Origin: an uncultured Pelagimonas sp.
GTDB lineage: Bacteria; Pseudomonadota; Alphaproteobacteria; Rhodobacterales; Rhodobacteraceae
Direction: 5' to 3'
Assembly: GCA_947499735.1 (NCBI GenBank)
Contig: CANMPP010000001.1
Span: forward strand, 1,550,001-1,614,000
DNA length: 64,000 bases
Every line of letters begins with the position of its first letter. Positions within the stretch are counted from its first letter, which is position 1. This document shows, in pieces, positions 1 to 9,999 of the stretch. Below the pieces are notes generated by a model. The model searched no databases. It was not told where the DNA came from and saw nothing but the letters and a program-made list of their open reading frames with translations. Both the position numbers and the translations under genes were made by a program.

Positions 1-118
1 GGATGTGTGGCGTCGCCCACGCTATTCAAATGAATCCGAACTCGTGACCAATGCCGATTTCACATTCGTGGCCTTGGACGAAGACGGCAATTCACGCCCC
101 GTCTTCCAAGACGCGTGA
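1..118 (+). CDS. acyl-CoA thioesterase, C-terminal end (partial)
   Basis: An open frame enters from the left edge (codons from base 2) and stops with TGA at 116-118. The last 38 residues include the segment VTNADFTFVALDEDG. This matches the final strand and tail of hotdog-fold acyl-CoA thioesterases of the YciA type, in which a phrase like TFVALDEDGRPR is usual near the C-terminus. Such enzymes hydrolyse acyl-CoA to free acid and CoA in the cytosol. Only the tail is present, so the catalytic Asp/Asn region cannot be checked. The next gene starts 7 bases downstream on the same strand, suggesting one transcript. Confidence 0.6.
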   Translation, partial: DVWRRPRYSNESELVTNADFTFVALDEDGNSRPVFQDA

Positions 119-125
119 TCTACAT

Positions 126-770
126 ATGAAAACGCTTGTTTTTCTGGGATCCGTGCGCACCAGTACGCCACCGCGCCCTGCCCGTTTGGGCGCGCGGGTC
201 GCTAAGGCATGTGCGGCTTATTTGGAAAGCACTGGCATAGAGGTAGAGATGATCGATCCGCTGGATATCGATCGTGATCCTATCTTCAGACCTCAGTTTT
301 CCTACGCATCAGGTCGCGCGCCTATTGCATTAGATAGTTTGGCAGAAAAAATAAAAGCGGCCGACAGCTATGTTATGGTCAGCCCGGAATACAACCATTC
401 GATGAGCCCCGCTTTGGCTGATCTTTTAAACCATTTCGGCAGCTCATTGTTTTCATACAAACCCAGCGCAATTGTGACCTATTCAGCCGGTCAATGGGGC
501 GGCGCGCGGGCTGCCGTCAATATGCGTACATTCTTGGGTGAATTGGGGTGTTTGCCAGTCTCGGCAATGATCCAAATCCCCCATGCGCAGGATGTTCTTT
601 GTGAAGATGGTCAATTTGCGCCAGATATCGATGCGCAGCGCTGGCGCGGATATATGGCGCGTTGCTTTGATCAATTGGCGTGGTGGAGCGCGGCGGCGCA
701 AGCCCAGCGTGCACAGGGTTTAGCGGCCCCTGCGTTTGTGAAAGATCCCTCTCAACGCAATGCCCCATAG
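126..770 (+). CDS. NADPH-dependent FMN reductase family protein
   Basis: A 214-residue flavodoxin-like protein of the NADPH-dependent FMN reductase family (PF03358), which reduces FMN or quinones with NAD(P)H in the cytosol. The N-terminus MKTLVFLGSVR carries the family's first strand and phosphate-binding loop, and SPEYNHSMSPAL near residue 105 is the conserved flavin-binding loop. The frame is open upstream to base 51, but the ATG at 126 is preferred because family similarity begins exactly there and the earlier residues would lie inside the preceding thioesterase gene. There is no strong ribosome-binding site, which fits translation coupled to the thioesterase gene 7 bases away. The substrate is not predictable. 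Confidence 0.85.
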   Translation: MKTLVFLGSVRTSTPPRPARLGARVAKACAAYLESTGIEVEMIDPLDIDRDPIFRPQFSYASGRAPIALDSLAEKIKAADSYVMVSPEYNHSMSPALADLLNHFGSSLFSYKPSAIVTYSAGQWGGARAAVNMRTFLGELGCLPVSAMIQIPHAQDVLCEDGQFAPDIDAQRWRGYMARCFDQLAWWSAAAQAQRAQGLAAPAFVKDPSQRNAP

Positions 771-857
771 CGCGAAAGCGGCGAAACGGGGAAGCTTGGC
801 GTTGACGTGAGCGCTAACACAAGGCAAGACAGCCTTAACCAAACGAGGAGACGGAAT

Positions 858-2048
858 ATGTCCTGGAAAACGCTTGATGACATGGAACTGGCTGGAAAAA
901 CCGTGCTGCTGCGTGTCGATATCAACGTCCCCGTGGAAAATGGCGAAGTGACGGATGCCACACGGATCGAACGCATCGCACCTACCGTTCAAAACATCAT
1001 AGACCAAGGCGGAAAACCTGTTCTTCTAGCACATTTCGGCCGCCCAAAGGGCGAAGTGAAGCCGGAATTGAGCCTGAAGCAGCTTGTTCCCACATTGAAA
1101 ACATATCTCGGCACCGAGATTGTGTTTGGCGAAGATTGCACGGGTCCAGCGGCGGAACAAGCGATTGCGAACGCCTCTGAAGGTGCCGTTGTCCTTTTGG
1201 AAAACACCCGTTTCAAACCCGGTGAAGAAAAGAACGATGCAGATCTGGTGGCCGCACTGGCCGCTTTGGGCGATGTGTTTTGCAACGATGCATTCTCGGC
1301 TGCACACCGCGCGCATGCCACGACAACAGGTCTGGCCCATGCTTTGCCATCATGCGCAGGCCGGTTGATGCAGGCCGAATTACAAGCTCTCGAAGGCGCG
1401 TTGGCCACGCCTGTACGCCCGGTTCTTGCCGTGGTTGGTGGTGCAAAAGTGTCAACCAAGCTGGAATTGCTGGGCAATCTGGTGGCCAAAGTCGACAAGC
1501 TTGTCATCGGCGGTGGCATGGCAAACACATTCCTTGCGGCCAAAGGCGTCGATGTTGGTAAATCGCTGTGCGAACATGACATGGCGCCGACAGCTGTTGA
1601 AATTCTAGGTAAAGCAGACGCCGCTGGCTGTGAAATCATTCTGCCCAGCGACGTTGTCGTCGCCCGCGAATTCAAAGAGGGTGCGGATAATGAAACCGTT
1701 GCTGCAGAGGCCTGCCCAGCGGACGCAATGATCCTTGATGCAGGACCAGAGGCTGTCAAAACCGTCAATGCAGCGATTGATGCGTCCAAAACATTGATCT
1801 GGAACGGACCATTGGGCGCGTTTGAAATCGCACCTTTCGACACGGCCACAAATGCCGCGGCACGTCACGCCGCAGAAGCCAGCGCCAGCGGCAAGCTTGT
1901 GTCTGTGGCTGGCGGTGGTGACACTGTTGCGGCCCTAAACAAGGCAGGCGCAGCGGATGAGTTTACTTATATCTCAACAGCTGGCGGTGCTTTCCTGGAA
2001 TGGATGGAAGGCAAAGAGCTGCCTGGCGTTGCCGCGCTGACAAGCTAA
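858..2048 (+). CDS. pgk: phosphoglycerate kinase
   Basis: Phosphoglycerate kinase, 396 residues, the usual bacterial length. It interconverts 1,3-bisphosphoglycerate and 3-phosphoglycerate with ADP/ATP in glycolysis and gluconeogenesis. The N-terminal signature [10 protein letters not shown] (about residues 16-25), the [12 protein letters not shown] segment, and the C-terminal nucleotide-domain motifs GPLGAFE and GGGDTVAA are all intact. The ATG at 858 is chosen because a good ribosome-binding site, GAGGAG at 845-850, sits seven bases before it; the longer open frame from 807 has no family similarity. The gene stands alone, not beside gap or fba, and ends at a clear intrinsic terminator. Confidence 0.97.
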   Translation: MSWKTLDDMELAGKTVLLRVDINVPVENGEVTDATRIERIAPTVQNIIDQGGKPVLLAHFGRPKGEVKPELSLKQLVPTLKTYLGTEIVFGEDCTGPAAEQAIANASEGAVVLLENTRFKPGEEKNDADLVAALAALGDVFCNDAFSAAHRAHATTTGLAHALPSCAGRLMQAELQALEGALATPVRPVLAVVGGAKVSTKLELLGNLVAKVDKLVIGGGMANTFLAAKGVDVGKSLCEHDMAPTAVEILGKADAAGCEIILPSDVVVAREFKEGADNETVAAEACPADAMILDAGPEAVKTVNAAIDASKTLIWNGPLGAFEIAPFDTATNAAARHAAEASASGKLVSVAGGGDTVAALNKAGAADEFTYISTAGGAFLEWMEGKELPGVAALTS

Positions 2049-2069
2049 GCCTTTTTCACAAAACCATGA

Positions 2070-2101
2070 AAAGCCGGGCCTTATGATGCCCGGCTTTTTT
2101 G
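2070..2101 (+). terminator. intrinsic terminator of pgk
   Basis: The arms AAGCCGGGC and GCCCGGCTT flank an 8-base loop and are followed by a run of Ts at 2095-2100. This is a classical Rho-independent terminator 22 bases after the pgk stop. The A-run before the stem may let it work for the converging minus-strand VOC gene, which ends at 2105. Confidence 0.9.
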
Positions 2102-2104
2102 TAT

Positions 2105-2734
2105 CTAGAATAGCGTCTTTGTCCCAAAAGGCGTTTCGATCTGCGCAACGATCCGCATGTGATCGGCGATTTCGAAAACAATCGATACCCCGTCCAAACG
2201 TCCTGCCAAAACAGGTTCTATTTCCTGCGCCTGCGGATGTTCAATCCGCAGCTCTTTCAACCGTAAACCCACATCGATCATCTTGCGTGCAGGATGCGGA
2301 TCTGCGCGCCATTCAATAAAGGATGGGAATGCCCCGCCCATGGGCATGCTACCATCCTCGGGCACAGAAATCCGCCATGTTAGGTCACCTCGGGCCATAT
2401 CAATGGCCGGACCAGATTGTGGATGGGCGCATGTCAACGCATCATCAATGTTATCTGTGCCCAGGATCCACGTGCCAATGCGAGGTGCCTCATCAAACTG
2501 GTCTAAATTGAACCAGCGTGCACGATCTGGCCTGGGTGCATCTGGGTCAATTGCAATCACTTCTAGATATGTATCGCCCCCCAATGAAACCAATCGATTA
2601 TGCGTCCCCATACGCGGATGCGCACCACCTTTGGGCATATCTACGCCAAGCATATCTTTGATATAAGAACAGCCTTCATCCAAATTGCGCGCGACAACCG
2701 CAATATGATCCAGCCTTAAACGCCCATAAGCCAT
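2105..2734 (-). CDS. VOC family (glyoxalase-like) protein
   Basis: A protein of about 209 residues with the glyoxalase-like fold PF13468, in the vicinal-oxygen-chelate superfamily. It opens with LRLDHIAVVARNLDEG, the first beta strand with a potential metal-ligand His. The GGAHPRMGTHNRLVSLG segment and the strand DTYLEVIAID, with its likely ligand Glu, follow as in the family. Substrate and reaction are unknown; relatives are usually called hypothetical or glyoxalase. Two other in-frame ATGs (2746 and 2764) lie upstream; 2734 is preferred because homology starts there, but the ribosome-binding site is weak and the start uncertain. It is transcribed towards pgk. Confidence 0.8.
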   Translation of the reverse strand: MAYGRLRLDHIAVVARNLDEGCSYIKDMLGVDMPKGGAHPRMGTHNRLVSLGGDTYLEVIAIDPDAPRPDRARWFNLDQFDEAPRIGTWILGTDNIDDALTCAHPQSGPAIDMARGDLTWRISVPEDGSMPMGGAFPSFIEWRADPHPARKMIDVGLRLKELRIEHPQAQEIEPVLAGRLDGVSIVFEIADHMRIVAQIETPFGTKTLF

Positions 2735-2794
2735 GTGGTTTTCCATCTTCAGAAAGGGCAACACACCGTTTTCAACACACCCAACGGCGCTATG

Positions 2795-3928
2795 TTAGTA
2801 CGCGATTTGCTGCAGGCAAGGTTCCCTACCCTTAACAGCCACACATAGGCTGATATTGCTTTCTTCAAAGGCGCGTTGGGCATCTGCCTGACCGGTTATT
2901 TCCGACAACCCAGCGATGCGCACAATTGCCTCTGGTGCCGTTAATGCAGTGGAATGGCGTAACGCATCCCCGCCGCGCACGTTACTCATATCGACGATGG
3001 TGATTGGTAGATGGCGCAATAAGTCCGGGCTCTCAATCGAGCCTAGTCGATTTGGACGCCCTGTTATCAAACTGGAAATGCCCAAAGCACGATCAGATCG
3101 CGACACAAGCAAGACGAAATTTTCCGGGAACGGCTCAATACGTTCCGCCTGAACCAAAAACACATCTTCATCAATATCAGGGCTCATCAGAATGACGCGG
3201 GCCAAATTGCGCAAAATCGCCTTATCCCCGGCAATCGACATCTGCCGCAAAGTTTCCATGATCAACTGCGACCCCATGGAATGCCCGACCAAAACCACTT
3301 TGTGGCCATCACTCACCAAAGCCCTCAGTACGTCTTCCAAAGCATCACGCGAAAAAATTACACTGTCGCGATCATAAATATAGCCGGCAGTTTTTGCAGC
3401 AGACGGCCAGGAAAAGCTGATGACAGGTCTATCTACATCATAGTCATTGGACAATTGCGCCAAACGGTACACCGCCTCGCTCAGATTCACATTGTAGCCA
3501 TGAACGAACAGAAGGACTTCGCTATCATCTGGTTCTCTGCGCAAGGATCTTAGAAATTCGTTCTGTCCTGAAAATGTCTGTTCATTGCGCACAGCAAAAT
3601 GTTTTTTAACATTCACATCCTGCCATTTCGACCATTCGATTCGCCCCAATTTATGCGTTGGCGGCAAAGAAATATCCAAACGGGCAAAACTGGTTTGATC
3701 CGCACGTTTTCCCGACAGGTTTTGCGAATACAATGTCTTGTCTTTATGAATCCCAGTATACAGCGTCCCGCCGCCAGGAAACGTTTCATCATATTGCCGG
3801 TTCGTGACGGAATAAATGCGTTTCAAAACTGCTGCACCGGCAATTTCGGGATCGCTATAACTCATATACCCACGAGGGGCGCAGGCCATCAGCACAAAAC
3901 ACAAAGAAAACCATATCGTCGGACGCAT
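2795..3928 (-). CDS. lipoprotein alpha/beta hydrolase (DUF900 family)
   Basis: A predicted lipid-anchored alpha/beta hydrolase of 377 residues. The N-terminus MRPTIWFSLCFVLMAC is a lipoprotein signal with lipobox LMAC. The body carries LLFVHGYNV (the oxyanion strand and loop) and GHSMGSQ, the nucleophile elbow with the catalytic Ser, as in the DUF900 esterase/lipase-like family (PF05990). A catalytic Asp and His are expected further on, with an Asp in MSPDIDEDVF as a candidate. GAGGG seven bases before the ATG supports this start over the longer frame from 3970. It probably acts in the periplasm at a membrane surface on an unknown ester. The neighbouring dcw genes end with recN just upstream. 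Confidence 0.85.
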   Translation of the reverse strand: MRPTIWFSLCFVLMACAPRGYMSYSDPEIAGAAVLKRIYSVTNRQYDETFPGGGTLYTGIHKDKTLYSQNLSGKRADQTSFARLDISLPPTHKLGRIEWSKWQDVNVKKHFAVRNEQTFSGQNEFLRSLRREPDDSEVLLFVHGYNVNLSEAVYRLAQLSNDYDVDRPVISFSWPSAAKTAGYIYDRDSVIFSRDALEDVLRALVSDGHKVVLVGHSMGSQLIMETLRQMSIAGDKAILRNLARVILMSPDIDEDVFLVQAERIEPFPENFVLLVSRSDRALGISSLITGRPNRLGSIESPDLLRHLPITIVDMSNVRGGDALRHSTALTAPEAIVRIAGLSEITGQADAQRAFEESNISLCVAVKGREPCLQQIAY

Positions 3929-4026
3929 AAAACCACCCTCATTCCAAACATAGTGCACAAACAGCACCAACAGTCCCGCAAGATCTATACATGGTCAAGG
4001 TAGACGTCAGGTGACAAGAAAACGTT

Positions 4027-5679
4027 TCAGCCTGCCAAAAGCGCACGCGCCGCTGCGCGGGCTTCTTTCGTGATGCTGTCACCGGAAATCATACGCGCGA
4101 TTTCATCTTCGCGTTCCGTTTCTGGCAACGGCACGACCGTGGATGTGGTGACGTCATCGACGACCCGTTTTTCCACCCGCCAGTGATAGGCGCCAAGGGC
4201 TGCGACCTGCGGTGAATGGGTCACGACCAGCACCTGCCCTTCTTCACCAAGGGCCTGCAAACGCCGCCCAACCGCATCGGCGGTGGCACCGCCAACGCCG
4301 CGATCAATTTCGTCAAAAATCATGGTGGCACTGCTGCCTTGCGCCTCGGACAGGGACACTTTTAATGCGAGCAAAAAGCGGCTGAGCTCGCCACCCGACG
4401 CAATTTTGTTCAACGGTCCAGAAGGGGCACCGGGATTGGTTGCAACAGTGAACGTGACATTATCATGCCCGTTCGGACCAGCCGGTGCATGGCCAACCTG
4501 CGTGGTAAACACCGCGCGTTCCATTTTCAACGGGGCCAGTTCAGCCGCAACCGCAAGGTCCAAGCGCCGTGCAGCATCACCACGTGCAGTGGACAAGGTT
4601 TCAGCCGCGTTTTGATACGTTGCCTCTGCCACGTGCAACGCGTTTTTCAAGTCACTCATGTGATCAACGCTGCGATCTAACTTCTGCAAACGCTGGGACA
4701 GATCAGCCGCCAAATTGACCAATTCGACAGGTAAAACCTGATATTTGCGCGCAGCCCCACGCAAGGCGAATAGACGCTCTTCCGTGTCTTCCAATTCCGC
4801 CGGATTGAAATCCAGCGCATCCAAACAGGATTGCACGCCATGCGCCGCTTCATCCAGTTCCGTCATCGCACGCGACAGCGCTTGTAGCGGCGCATCCAGC
4901 CGTCCATCCGCCTGGTCAGCCGCACCATCAAGCCAGCGCATCGCATTGGACATCGCGCCCTCTGCGCCATCATAGCCCAACGCCTCTGCAGCCTGACCGA
5001 TATCCGCCCGGATCTTTTCCGCCTGCTGCATCATGCGGCGTTTCATATCCAGCGCTTCGTCTTCACCCGGTTCAGGGGCCAGTTTTTCCAACTCGGCAAC
5101 CGCATGACGTAGGAAATCTTCCTCTTCCTTGGCAGCGGCCAATTCAGCCTCGGCCTCAGCCAACGCTTTGGCCGCACGAGACCGGGTTTTCCACGCATCA
5201 CGGCAGGTGGACATTTCGTCAGCGTAATCCCCATAGGCATCCAGAATATCCATATGCCCTTTGGGATCCAGAAGACCACGGTCATCATGCTGACCGTGTA
5301 ATTCGATCAATTCCGCGCTTAGCCGGCGCAAAACCTCGCCAGAGGCGCGGCGGTCATTGATCCACGCTGTCTTGCGCCCTTCCGATGTGTTCACACGGCG
5401 CAAGATCAGTTCATCACCACCCGGCAATCCAGCTTCATCTAAAATAGCATGAACCGGATGCCCATCGGGCAAATCAAATACCGCTGTCACTTCGCCCTGC
5501 TGGGCCCCTTGGCGCACCAATTCTGCCCGCCCGCGCCAGCCCAGGACAAAGCCAAGACTGTCCAGCAGGATGGATTTGCCCGCGCCGGTTTCACCCGTCA
5601 ACACATTGAGACCCGGTTGGAATTCCAAATCCAACTGGTCAATGATCAAAATATCTCGGATTTCAAGCGCGCGTAGCAT
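4027..5679 (-). CDS. recN: DNA repair protein RecN
   Basis: RecN, 550 residues, an SMC-like ATPase used in double-strand break repair. The N-terminal Walker A GETGAGKS (about residues 30-37) and the Q-loop region, a long central coiled coil rich in Ala, Glu and Lys, and the C-terminal Walker B FDEIDRGVGG are all present, so it appears functional. It lies 9 bases downstream of bamD on the same strand, a usual position at the end of the alphaproteobacterial cell-wall cluster. No LexA-type operator was recognised, and co-transcription with bamD seems likely. ligA, which often follows recN in related genomes, is not found here. Confidence 0.96.
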   Translation of the reverse strand: MLRALEIRDILIIDQLDLEFQPGLNVLTGETGAGKSILLDSLGFVLGWRGRAELVRQGAQQGEVTAVFDLPDGHPVHAILDEAGLPGGDELILRRVNTSEGRKTAWINDRRASGEVLRRLSAELIELHGQHDDRGLLDPKGHMDILDAYGDYADEMSTCRDAWKTRSRAAKALAEAEAELAAAKEEEDFLRHAVAELEKLAPEPGEDEALDMKRRMMQQAEKIRADIGQAAEALGYDGAEGAMSNAMRWLDGAADQADGRLDAPLQALSRAMTELDEAAHGVQSCLDALDFNPAELEDTEERLFALRGAARKYQVLPVELVNLAADLSQRLQKLDRSVDHMSDLKNALHVAEATYQNAAETLSTARGDAARRLDLAVAAELAPLKMERAVFTTQVGHAPAGPNGHDNVTFTVATNPGAPSGPLNKIASGGELSRFLLALKVSLSEAQGSSATMIFDEIDRGVGGATADAVGRRLQALGEEGQVLVVTHSPQVAALGAYHWRVEKRVVDDVTTSTVVPLPETEREDEIARMISGDSITKEARAAARALLAG

Positions 5680-5688
5680 TGGGATCGA

Positions 5689-6546
5689 TCAGAGCCATTC
5701 GCCTTTGACCATCTGACGATACACTTGCGCCAACCAATTATCGCCAAACACACCTGTTTCTAGCCCATTTTTGGCCAACAGATTATAGCTGTCCTCATAC
5801 CAATCGGTACTTTGGAAATTGTGACCTAGGATCGCTCCGGCGGTTTGTGCTTCATCCGTCAAACCAAGCGATAGATAGGCCTCAACCAAACGATGCAGCG
5901 CTTCGGCCGTATGAGATGTGGTTTGGAAATCTTCGACCACAACACGGAACCGGTTGATTGCCGCAGAGAAATGATCGCGGCGCAGATAGTAACGCCCGAT
6001 TTCCATCTCTTTGCCAGCCAAATGGTCAAAGGCCAGATCGAATTTCAAAATCGCAGAGCGCGCATATTCACTATCAGGATAGCGTTCGATCACGGTGCGC
6101 AGGCTTTGCAACGCTTGGAATGTCAAGCCCTGGTCGCGGCCGACCTCTTCGATTTGATCGTAATAGGACAAGGCCAACAAGAATTGCGCATAGGCTGCGT
6201 CTTCGTCAGCCGGGTAGAATTCTATGTAACGCTGTGCTGAGCTGCGGGAATTATCATAATCCTGTTCATTATGAAACGCATATGCCTGCATAATCAGGGC
6301 ACGTTTGGCCAGCTCAGAATATGGGTATAGGCGTTCGACTTCGCCGAAATAGTAGGCTGCAGATTCGTAGTCAGATGCATCCAATTCATATTCACCCCGC
6401 TCAAAGATTTGCTGAGCGGTGAATGTTTCAATGGGTTGACCGCCCGGGCCAAAGCCCTCGCGTTCCACATTTCCACAAGATGACAGTATCAGTGACATGG
6501 CAAGCAAGCCTGCCCCAGCAATACCGCGCGATCCGACATTTGACAT
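5689..6546 (-). CDS. bamD: outer membrane assembly factor BamD
   Basis: BamD (ComL/YfiO), 285 residues, the essential lipoprotein of the BAM complex that inserts beta-barrel proteins into the outer membrane. A signal sequence ends at the lipobox LSSC near residue 24. The mature part is a chain of TPR-like helix pairs, seen in repeats such as YELDASDYESAAYYFGEVER and FHNEQDYDNSRSSAQRYIE. It follows lpxC after a 219-base gap and precedes recN by 9 bases. This links lipid A and outer membrane protein assembly to the division cluster, as is usual in Rhodobacterales. Confidence 0.95.
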   Translation of the reverse strand: MSNVGSRGIAGAGLLAMSLILSSCGNVEREGFGPGGQPIETFTAQQIFERGEYELDASDYESAAYYFGEVERLYPYSELAKRALIMQAYAFHNEQDYDNSRSSAQRYIEFYPADEDAAYAQFLLALSYYDQIEEVGRDQGLTFQALQSLRTVIERYPDSEYARSAILKFDLAFDHLAGKEMEIGRYYLRRDHFSAAINRFRVVVEDFQTTSHTAEALHRLVEAYLSLGLTDEAQTAGAILGHNFQSTDWYEDSYNLLAKNGLETGVFGDNWLAQVYRQMVKGEWL

Positions 6547-6717
6547 GCCTGTTACTCCCTTGCCTCAGATGCAGTAAAGCGTCTGATCTTCACTGGCTCT
6601 AACACAGAAATTTCCGGTGCAAAACGCATAACCCTGTCCTGACATGACGAGCAAGCCCCGTTGATCAGATAAAAGCGTGATTTCGCCACTCATGCAATGA
6701 ACAGATAAGGGGTAATC

Positions 6718-6739
6718 AATCTCTTAAAATTGAGAGATT
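6718..6739. repeat. 7-bp inverted repeat downstream of lpxC
   Basis: AATCTCT and AGAGATT form a perfect dyad around an 8-base A/T-rich loop in the gap between lpxC and bamD. It has no T-run on the minus strand, so it is a poor terminator. It could be a weak hairpin after lpxC or an operator for bamD. Only the dyad itself is directly seen. Confidence 0.35.
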
Positions 6740-6765
6740 AGGACAGTGACAGGATCAGGTGCGCC

Positions 6766-7692
6766 TTATGCGACTTGTGGAACCTCTTCCTTCACCACGC
6801 CGGCACCCGGCATGCTGCCTGCCATATCTTTGGATACAACGACGATGCGGCATGCATCCTCTTGTGCAAAAAGCGTGCGTAGCAATTGATTTGTGATCGC
6901 ATGGCCCGCTTTGTAGCCGGTATAGTGGCCCAAGATCGGCATACCAGCCAAATACAAATCACCCAGCGCATCCAACATTTTGTGGCGAACAGGTTCATCA
7001 CTATGGCGCAATCCGTTGGCACCAGCCGTTACGGTTTCGCCGTCAAAAACAACAGCGTTTTCACCGGGAACACCGCCAAGCGCCAAACCATTGCTCTGCA
7101 TCGCATCCACATCCGCCTGACGGCAGAATGTGCGACTGTCACAAAGTTCGCGAACAAAAGCCCCATTTGCCAAATCAATCGCACGTTCTTGCTGACCAAT
7201 CGCCGCATCCTCGAAATCGATGAAGAATTCCATCGACAGGCCACGGCCTGGTTCCAACTTGGCCCAGCCATGCGCTGTTTCGAAAACAACGGGACGCAGG
7301 ATCTGCAATGCATGCGCTGGTGCGTTCTGCTCTGCCAGACCCGCCTCTAAAATGCCGGACACAAATTGCGCGGATGATCCGTCCAAAATAGGCACTTCTG
7401 GCCCATCAAGTTCAATCAACGCGTTGTGCACGCCACAGCCCGCAAGTGCAGCCATAAGATGTTCAACCGTCGATACCGACACGCCAGATGAATTGACCAG
7501 CCTTGTGCACAAAGGTGATAGTTCAACCAGATCCCAAGCCGCCTGAACAAACGTATCGCCCAGTTGGATGTCTGTTCGTTTAAACCAAATACCATACCCG
7601 GCTGATGCTGGCATGATCCGCAAATGAGCAGGTTTTCCGGAATGCAGGCCGCATCCGGAAAAAGAAACCATTGATCTCAGCGTTGTCTGCAC
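6766..7692 (-). CDS. lpxC: UDP-3-O-acyl-N-acetylglucosamine deacetylase
   Basis: LpxC, 308 residues, the zinc deacetylase that catalyses the committed step of lipid A synthesis. STVEHLMAAL holds the first zinc His, and the C-terminal HKMLDALGDLYLAG motif supplies the other His and Asp ligands. GHYTGYKAGHAIT carries the catalytic-region His. Length and motif order are standard. It lies downstream of ftsZ on the same strand, separated by a strong ftsZ terminator, so it probably has its own promoter in the gap 7693-7920. Confidence 0.97.
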   Translation of the reverse strand: MQTTLRSMVSFSGCGLHSGKPAHLRIMPASAGYGIWFKRTDIQLGDTFVQAAWDLVELSPLCTRLVNSSGVSVSTVEHLMAALAGCGVHNALIELDGPEVPILDGSSAQFVSGILEAGLAEQNAPAHALQILRPVVFETAHGWAKLEPGRGLSMEFFIDFEDAAIGQQERAIDLANGAFVRELCDSRTFCRQADVDAMQSNGLALGGVPGENAVVFDGETVTAGANGLRHSDEPVRHKMLDALGDLYLAGMPILGHYTGYKAGHAITNQLLRTLFAQEDACRIVVVSKDMAGSMPGAGVVKEEVPQVA

Positions 7693-7920
7693 GACATGAT
7701 CCTCATTTGGTTGTTACGCAATCGGTTCATGAAATCTACGGGTGGCAAACCTTGAACCAATATTGGCCAGCATGGAATCAGTGCTGAACTGAAAACTAAA
7801 CTAACCGTCTCGGCCCCAAGCTATAGTTTGCACCAATTTTGCTCAAATCAAAGATTGTAACCAACTGAAACATCTTCATGAGGAAAGCAGCGGATTTGTG
7901 CTTTCCTATAGGGAAACACA

Positions 7921-7954
7921 TAAAAAAGCACCCCCGAGAATTACTCGGAGGTGC
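7921..7954 (-). terminator. intrinsic terminator of ftsZ
   Basis: On the minus strand an 11-bp stem (GCACCTCCGAG / CTCGGGGGTGC, one mismatch) with a 5-base loop is followed directly by TTTTTTA. It lies 26 bases after the ftsZ stop and is a convincing Rho-independent terminator. It separates the division operon from lpxC. Confidence 0.88.
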
Positions 7955-7980
7955 CTATAAATATTTGAAAACGTTAGGAC

Positions 7981-9624
7981 TTAATTTGCCTGACGGCGCA
8001 GAAACGCCGGAATTTCAATCTTTTCGTCTTCGGGCTCAGCCGCGGGTTGCGGTGCCGCCGCATGGCCATATTGCGGCGCAGACGGCTGTGGGCGGCGCTG
8101 GACCGGGGCCTCATGTTCATGCGCATTTTGGCCAGTCATCTTACCAATCAACGAATTTATGCCAAACCGTGGTCGATCCGACGTCGGTTGGCTGTATTTC
8201 GGAGCCGCCTGAGGTTCAGGCGCCGCTGGTGCTGCGGGCTCTGGATCCCGTGTGCGAGCAGCCGCAGCATGAAGACGCGCTAACGTATCCGCAGACGGTG
8301 TACCTGGCGCAGGCGCGCGGGGTGCAACAAATGCATCTGGCGCAGCCTCAATTGAATCTTCACGAGGTTCAAACGCAGCCACTTGCGGCTGATAGGCGGG
8401 CGGTGGCAAATCATCGCTGGCCGGAGCCTGACGTGCGGCAGGAGACGCCGGCATTTCCGAGAACAGCGAGGGTTCTTCATCCTCAAACATGTCGACAGGC
8501 GCAGCTGCTACCGGTGCGGGCTTGGGCGCTGTTTTTGTTGTTACAGAATTCACAGTCAGCGTCGGCTGCTCTGGTGCAACAGCAGGCGCTTCCGCCATTT
8601 TTGTCATCTCTGGCTTGGCCAAGCTGCGACGTGGCAGCGGCGCGTCCATTTGAACAGAGGATGCATCAATGCCTGTCGCAACAACAGATACGCGCATCAC
8701 GCCGCCCAAAGTTTCGTCCAGTGTTGAACCCACGATGATGTTCGCGTCTGGATCGACCTCTTCGCGGATACGGTTGGCCGCTTCGTCCAATTCGAACAGG
8801 GTCAGATCGTGACCACCAGTGATGTTGATCAGAACGCCCTTCGCGCCTTTCAGGCTGATTTCGTCCAGAAGCGGGTTGGCGATTGCTTTTTCTGCGGCTT
8901 GGATCGCGCGATCTTCACCTTCAGCTTCACCTGTACCCATCATCGCTTTGCCCATTTCGTCCATAACAGAACGAACATCAGCAAAGTCGAGGTTGATTAG
9001 ACCTGGGCGAACCATAAGATCGGTCACACCTTTGACACCTTGATACAGCACGTCATCCGCCATGGAGAATGCTTCAGTAAAGGTGGTTTTTTCATTCGCC
9101 AAACGGAACAGGTTTTGGTTCGGAATGATGATCAGCGTGTCGACAACCTTTTGCAACGCTTCAACGCCGGCCTCAGCCTGACGCATGCGCTTATTGCCTT
9201 CAAACTGGAACGGCTTGGTCACAACACCAACGGTCAGAACGCCCAATTCACGCGCGGCCTGCGCGATGATCGGTGCCGCACCTGTCCCGGTGCCACCGCC
9301 CATACCAGCAGTGATAAAGCACATATGTGAACCAGCCAGATGATCAACGATCTGTTCGATGCTTTCTTCAGCGGCAGAAGCACCAACACTAGGACGCGCA
9401 CCTGCACCCAAACCTTCAGTCACCTTGACGCCCAGCTGAACGCGGGCTTGTGATTGGTTTTGCTGAAGCGCTTGCGCATCGGTGTTTGCAACAACGAAAT
9501 CAACTCCTTCGAGCTGCTTTTCGATCATGTTGTTTACAGCATTGCCCCCGGCACCACCTACACCAAATACAGTAATACGTGGCCGCAGTTCCTCGTCACC
9601 GGGCATCGAAAGGTTCAATGTCAT
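7981..9624 (-). CDS. ftsZ: cell division protein FtsZ
   Basis: FtsZ, 547 residues, the tubulin-like GTPase that forms the Z ring. The tubulin signature GGGTGTG is at residues 109-115, and the GTPase/T7 synergy regions are intact within the first 320 residues. A long Pro/Ala-rich linker follows, and the protein ends in the conserved C-terminal peptide EIPAFLRRQ, which binds FtsA and other partners. The long linker is usual in Alphaproteobacteria. The ATG at 9624 is preferred over the upstream open frame to 9672: AGGCGG lies about seven bases before it and FtsZ similarity starts there. A 375-base gap separates it from ftsA, so it probably has its own promoter. Confidence 0.98.
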   Translation of the reverse strand: MTLNLSMPGDEELRPRITVFGVGGAGGNAVNNMIEKQLEGVDFVVANTDAQALQQNQSQARVQLGVKVTEGLGAGARPSVGASAAEESIEQIVDHLAGSHMCFITAGMGGGTGTGAAPIIAQAARELGVLTVGVVTKPFQFEGNKRMRQAEAGVEALQKVVDTLIIIPNQNLFRLANEKTTFTEAFSMADDVLYQGVKGVTDLMVRPGLINLDFADVRSVMDEMGKAMMGTGEAEGEDRAIQAAEKAIANPLLDEISLKGAKGVLINITGGHDLTLFELDEAANRIREEVDPDANIIVGSTLDETLGGVMRVSVVATGIDASSVQMDAPLPRRSLAKPEMTKMAEAPAVAPEQPTLTVNSVTTKTAPKPAPVAAAPVDMFEDEEPSLFSEMPASPAARQAPASDDLPPPAYQPQVAAFEPREDSIEAAPDAFVAPRAPAPGTPSADTLARLHAAAARTRDPEPAAPAAPEPQAAPKYSQPTSDRPRFGINSLIGKMTGQNAHEHEAPVQRRPQPSAPQYGHAAAPQPAAEPEDEKIEIPAFLRRQAN

Positions 9625-9999
9625 TGTCTGTCCGCCTGTTTTATTCGAACCCGTTTTCAGGCTCGTTTTCACTTATTCACTATTAACTCTACCGGCTTCA
9701 CACGACATCGTCACGTAAAAAACGCAAATTTGCCGCAAAATATGGGCTAAATTTCGCCAATTTCGGCAACATCAGGTGGGATGCCGCTATATGGAGTGGA
9801 TTTACGCCAAAGACGCACAAACGCAGCAATAGAACCCACCCAAAAAGGTGGATCTAATCGACTTTTCAGAATTCACAGAGGCCTGCTCGACACTCTTGTT
9901 TTATAGGTCGCCCATTTTCGGGCTTGTTCCCAAAATGTTAGCAATCCTGCCCAGTCACGTCACGCGAAAAATCCCATATGCGCACAAAAAAGAGCGCAA
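9625..9999. other. ftsA-ftsZ intergenic region, 375 bases
   Basis: No convincing gene is seen. It must hold the ftsZ ribosome-binding site (AGGCGG) and most likely an ftsZ promoter on the minus strand, but no -10/-35 pair stands out. Two weak hairpins are visible, CCACC/GGTGG at 9836-9851 and GCCC/GGGC at 9910-9923; neither has a T-run, so neither is called a terminator. Confidence 0.5.

Noticed and set aside
989-1849. Minus-strand reading frame of 286 codons inside pgk
   Set aside because: A shadow of pgk produced by its codon bias. The pgk frame carries all family motifs.
7878-8738. Long + strand reading frame of 286 codons opposite the ftsZ C-terminus
   Set aside because: It is the antisense of the Pro/Ala-rich FtsZ linker, whose composition keeps other frames open. 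No start signal or family match.
9660-9700. CtrA-like site (TTAA-N7-TAAG) upstream of ftsZ
   Set aside because: The second half differs at two of four bases from TTAA, so it is not distinct from background in an AT-rich leader.
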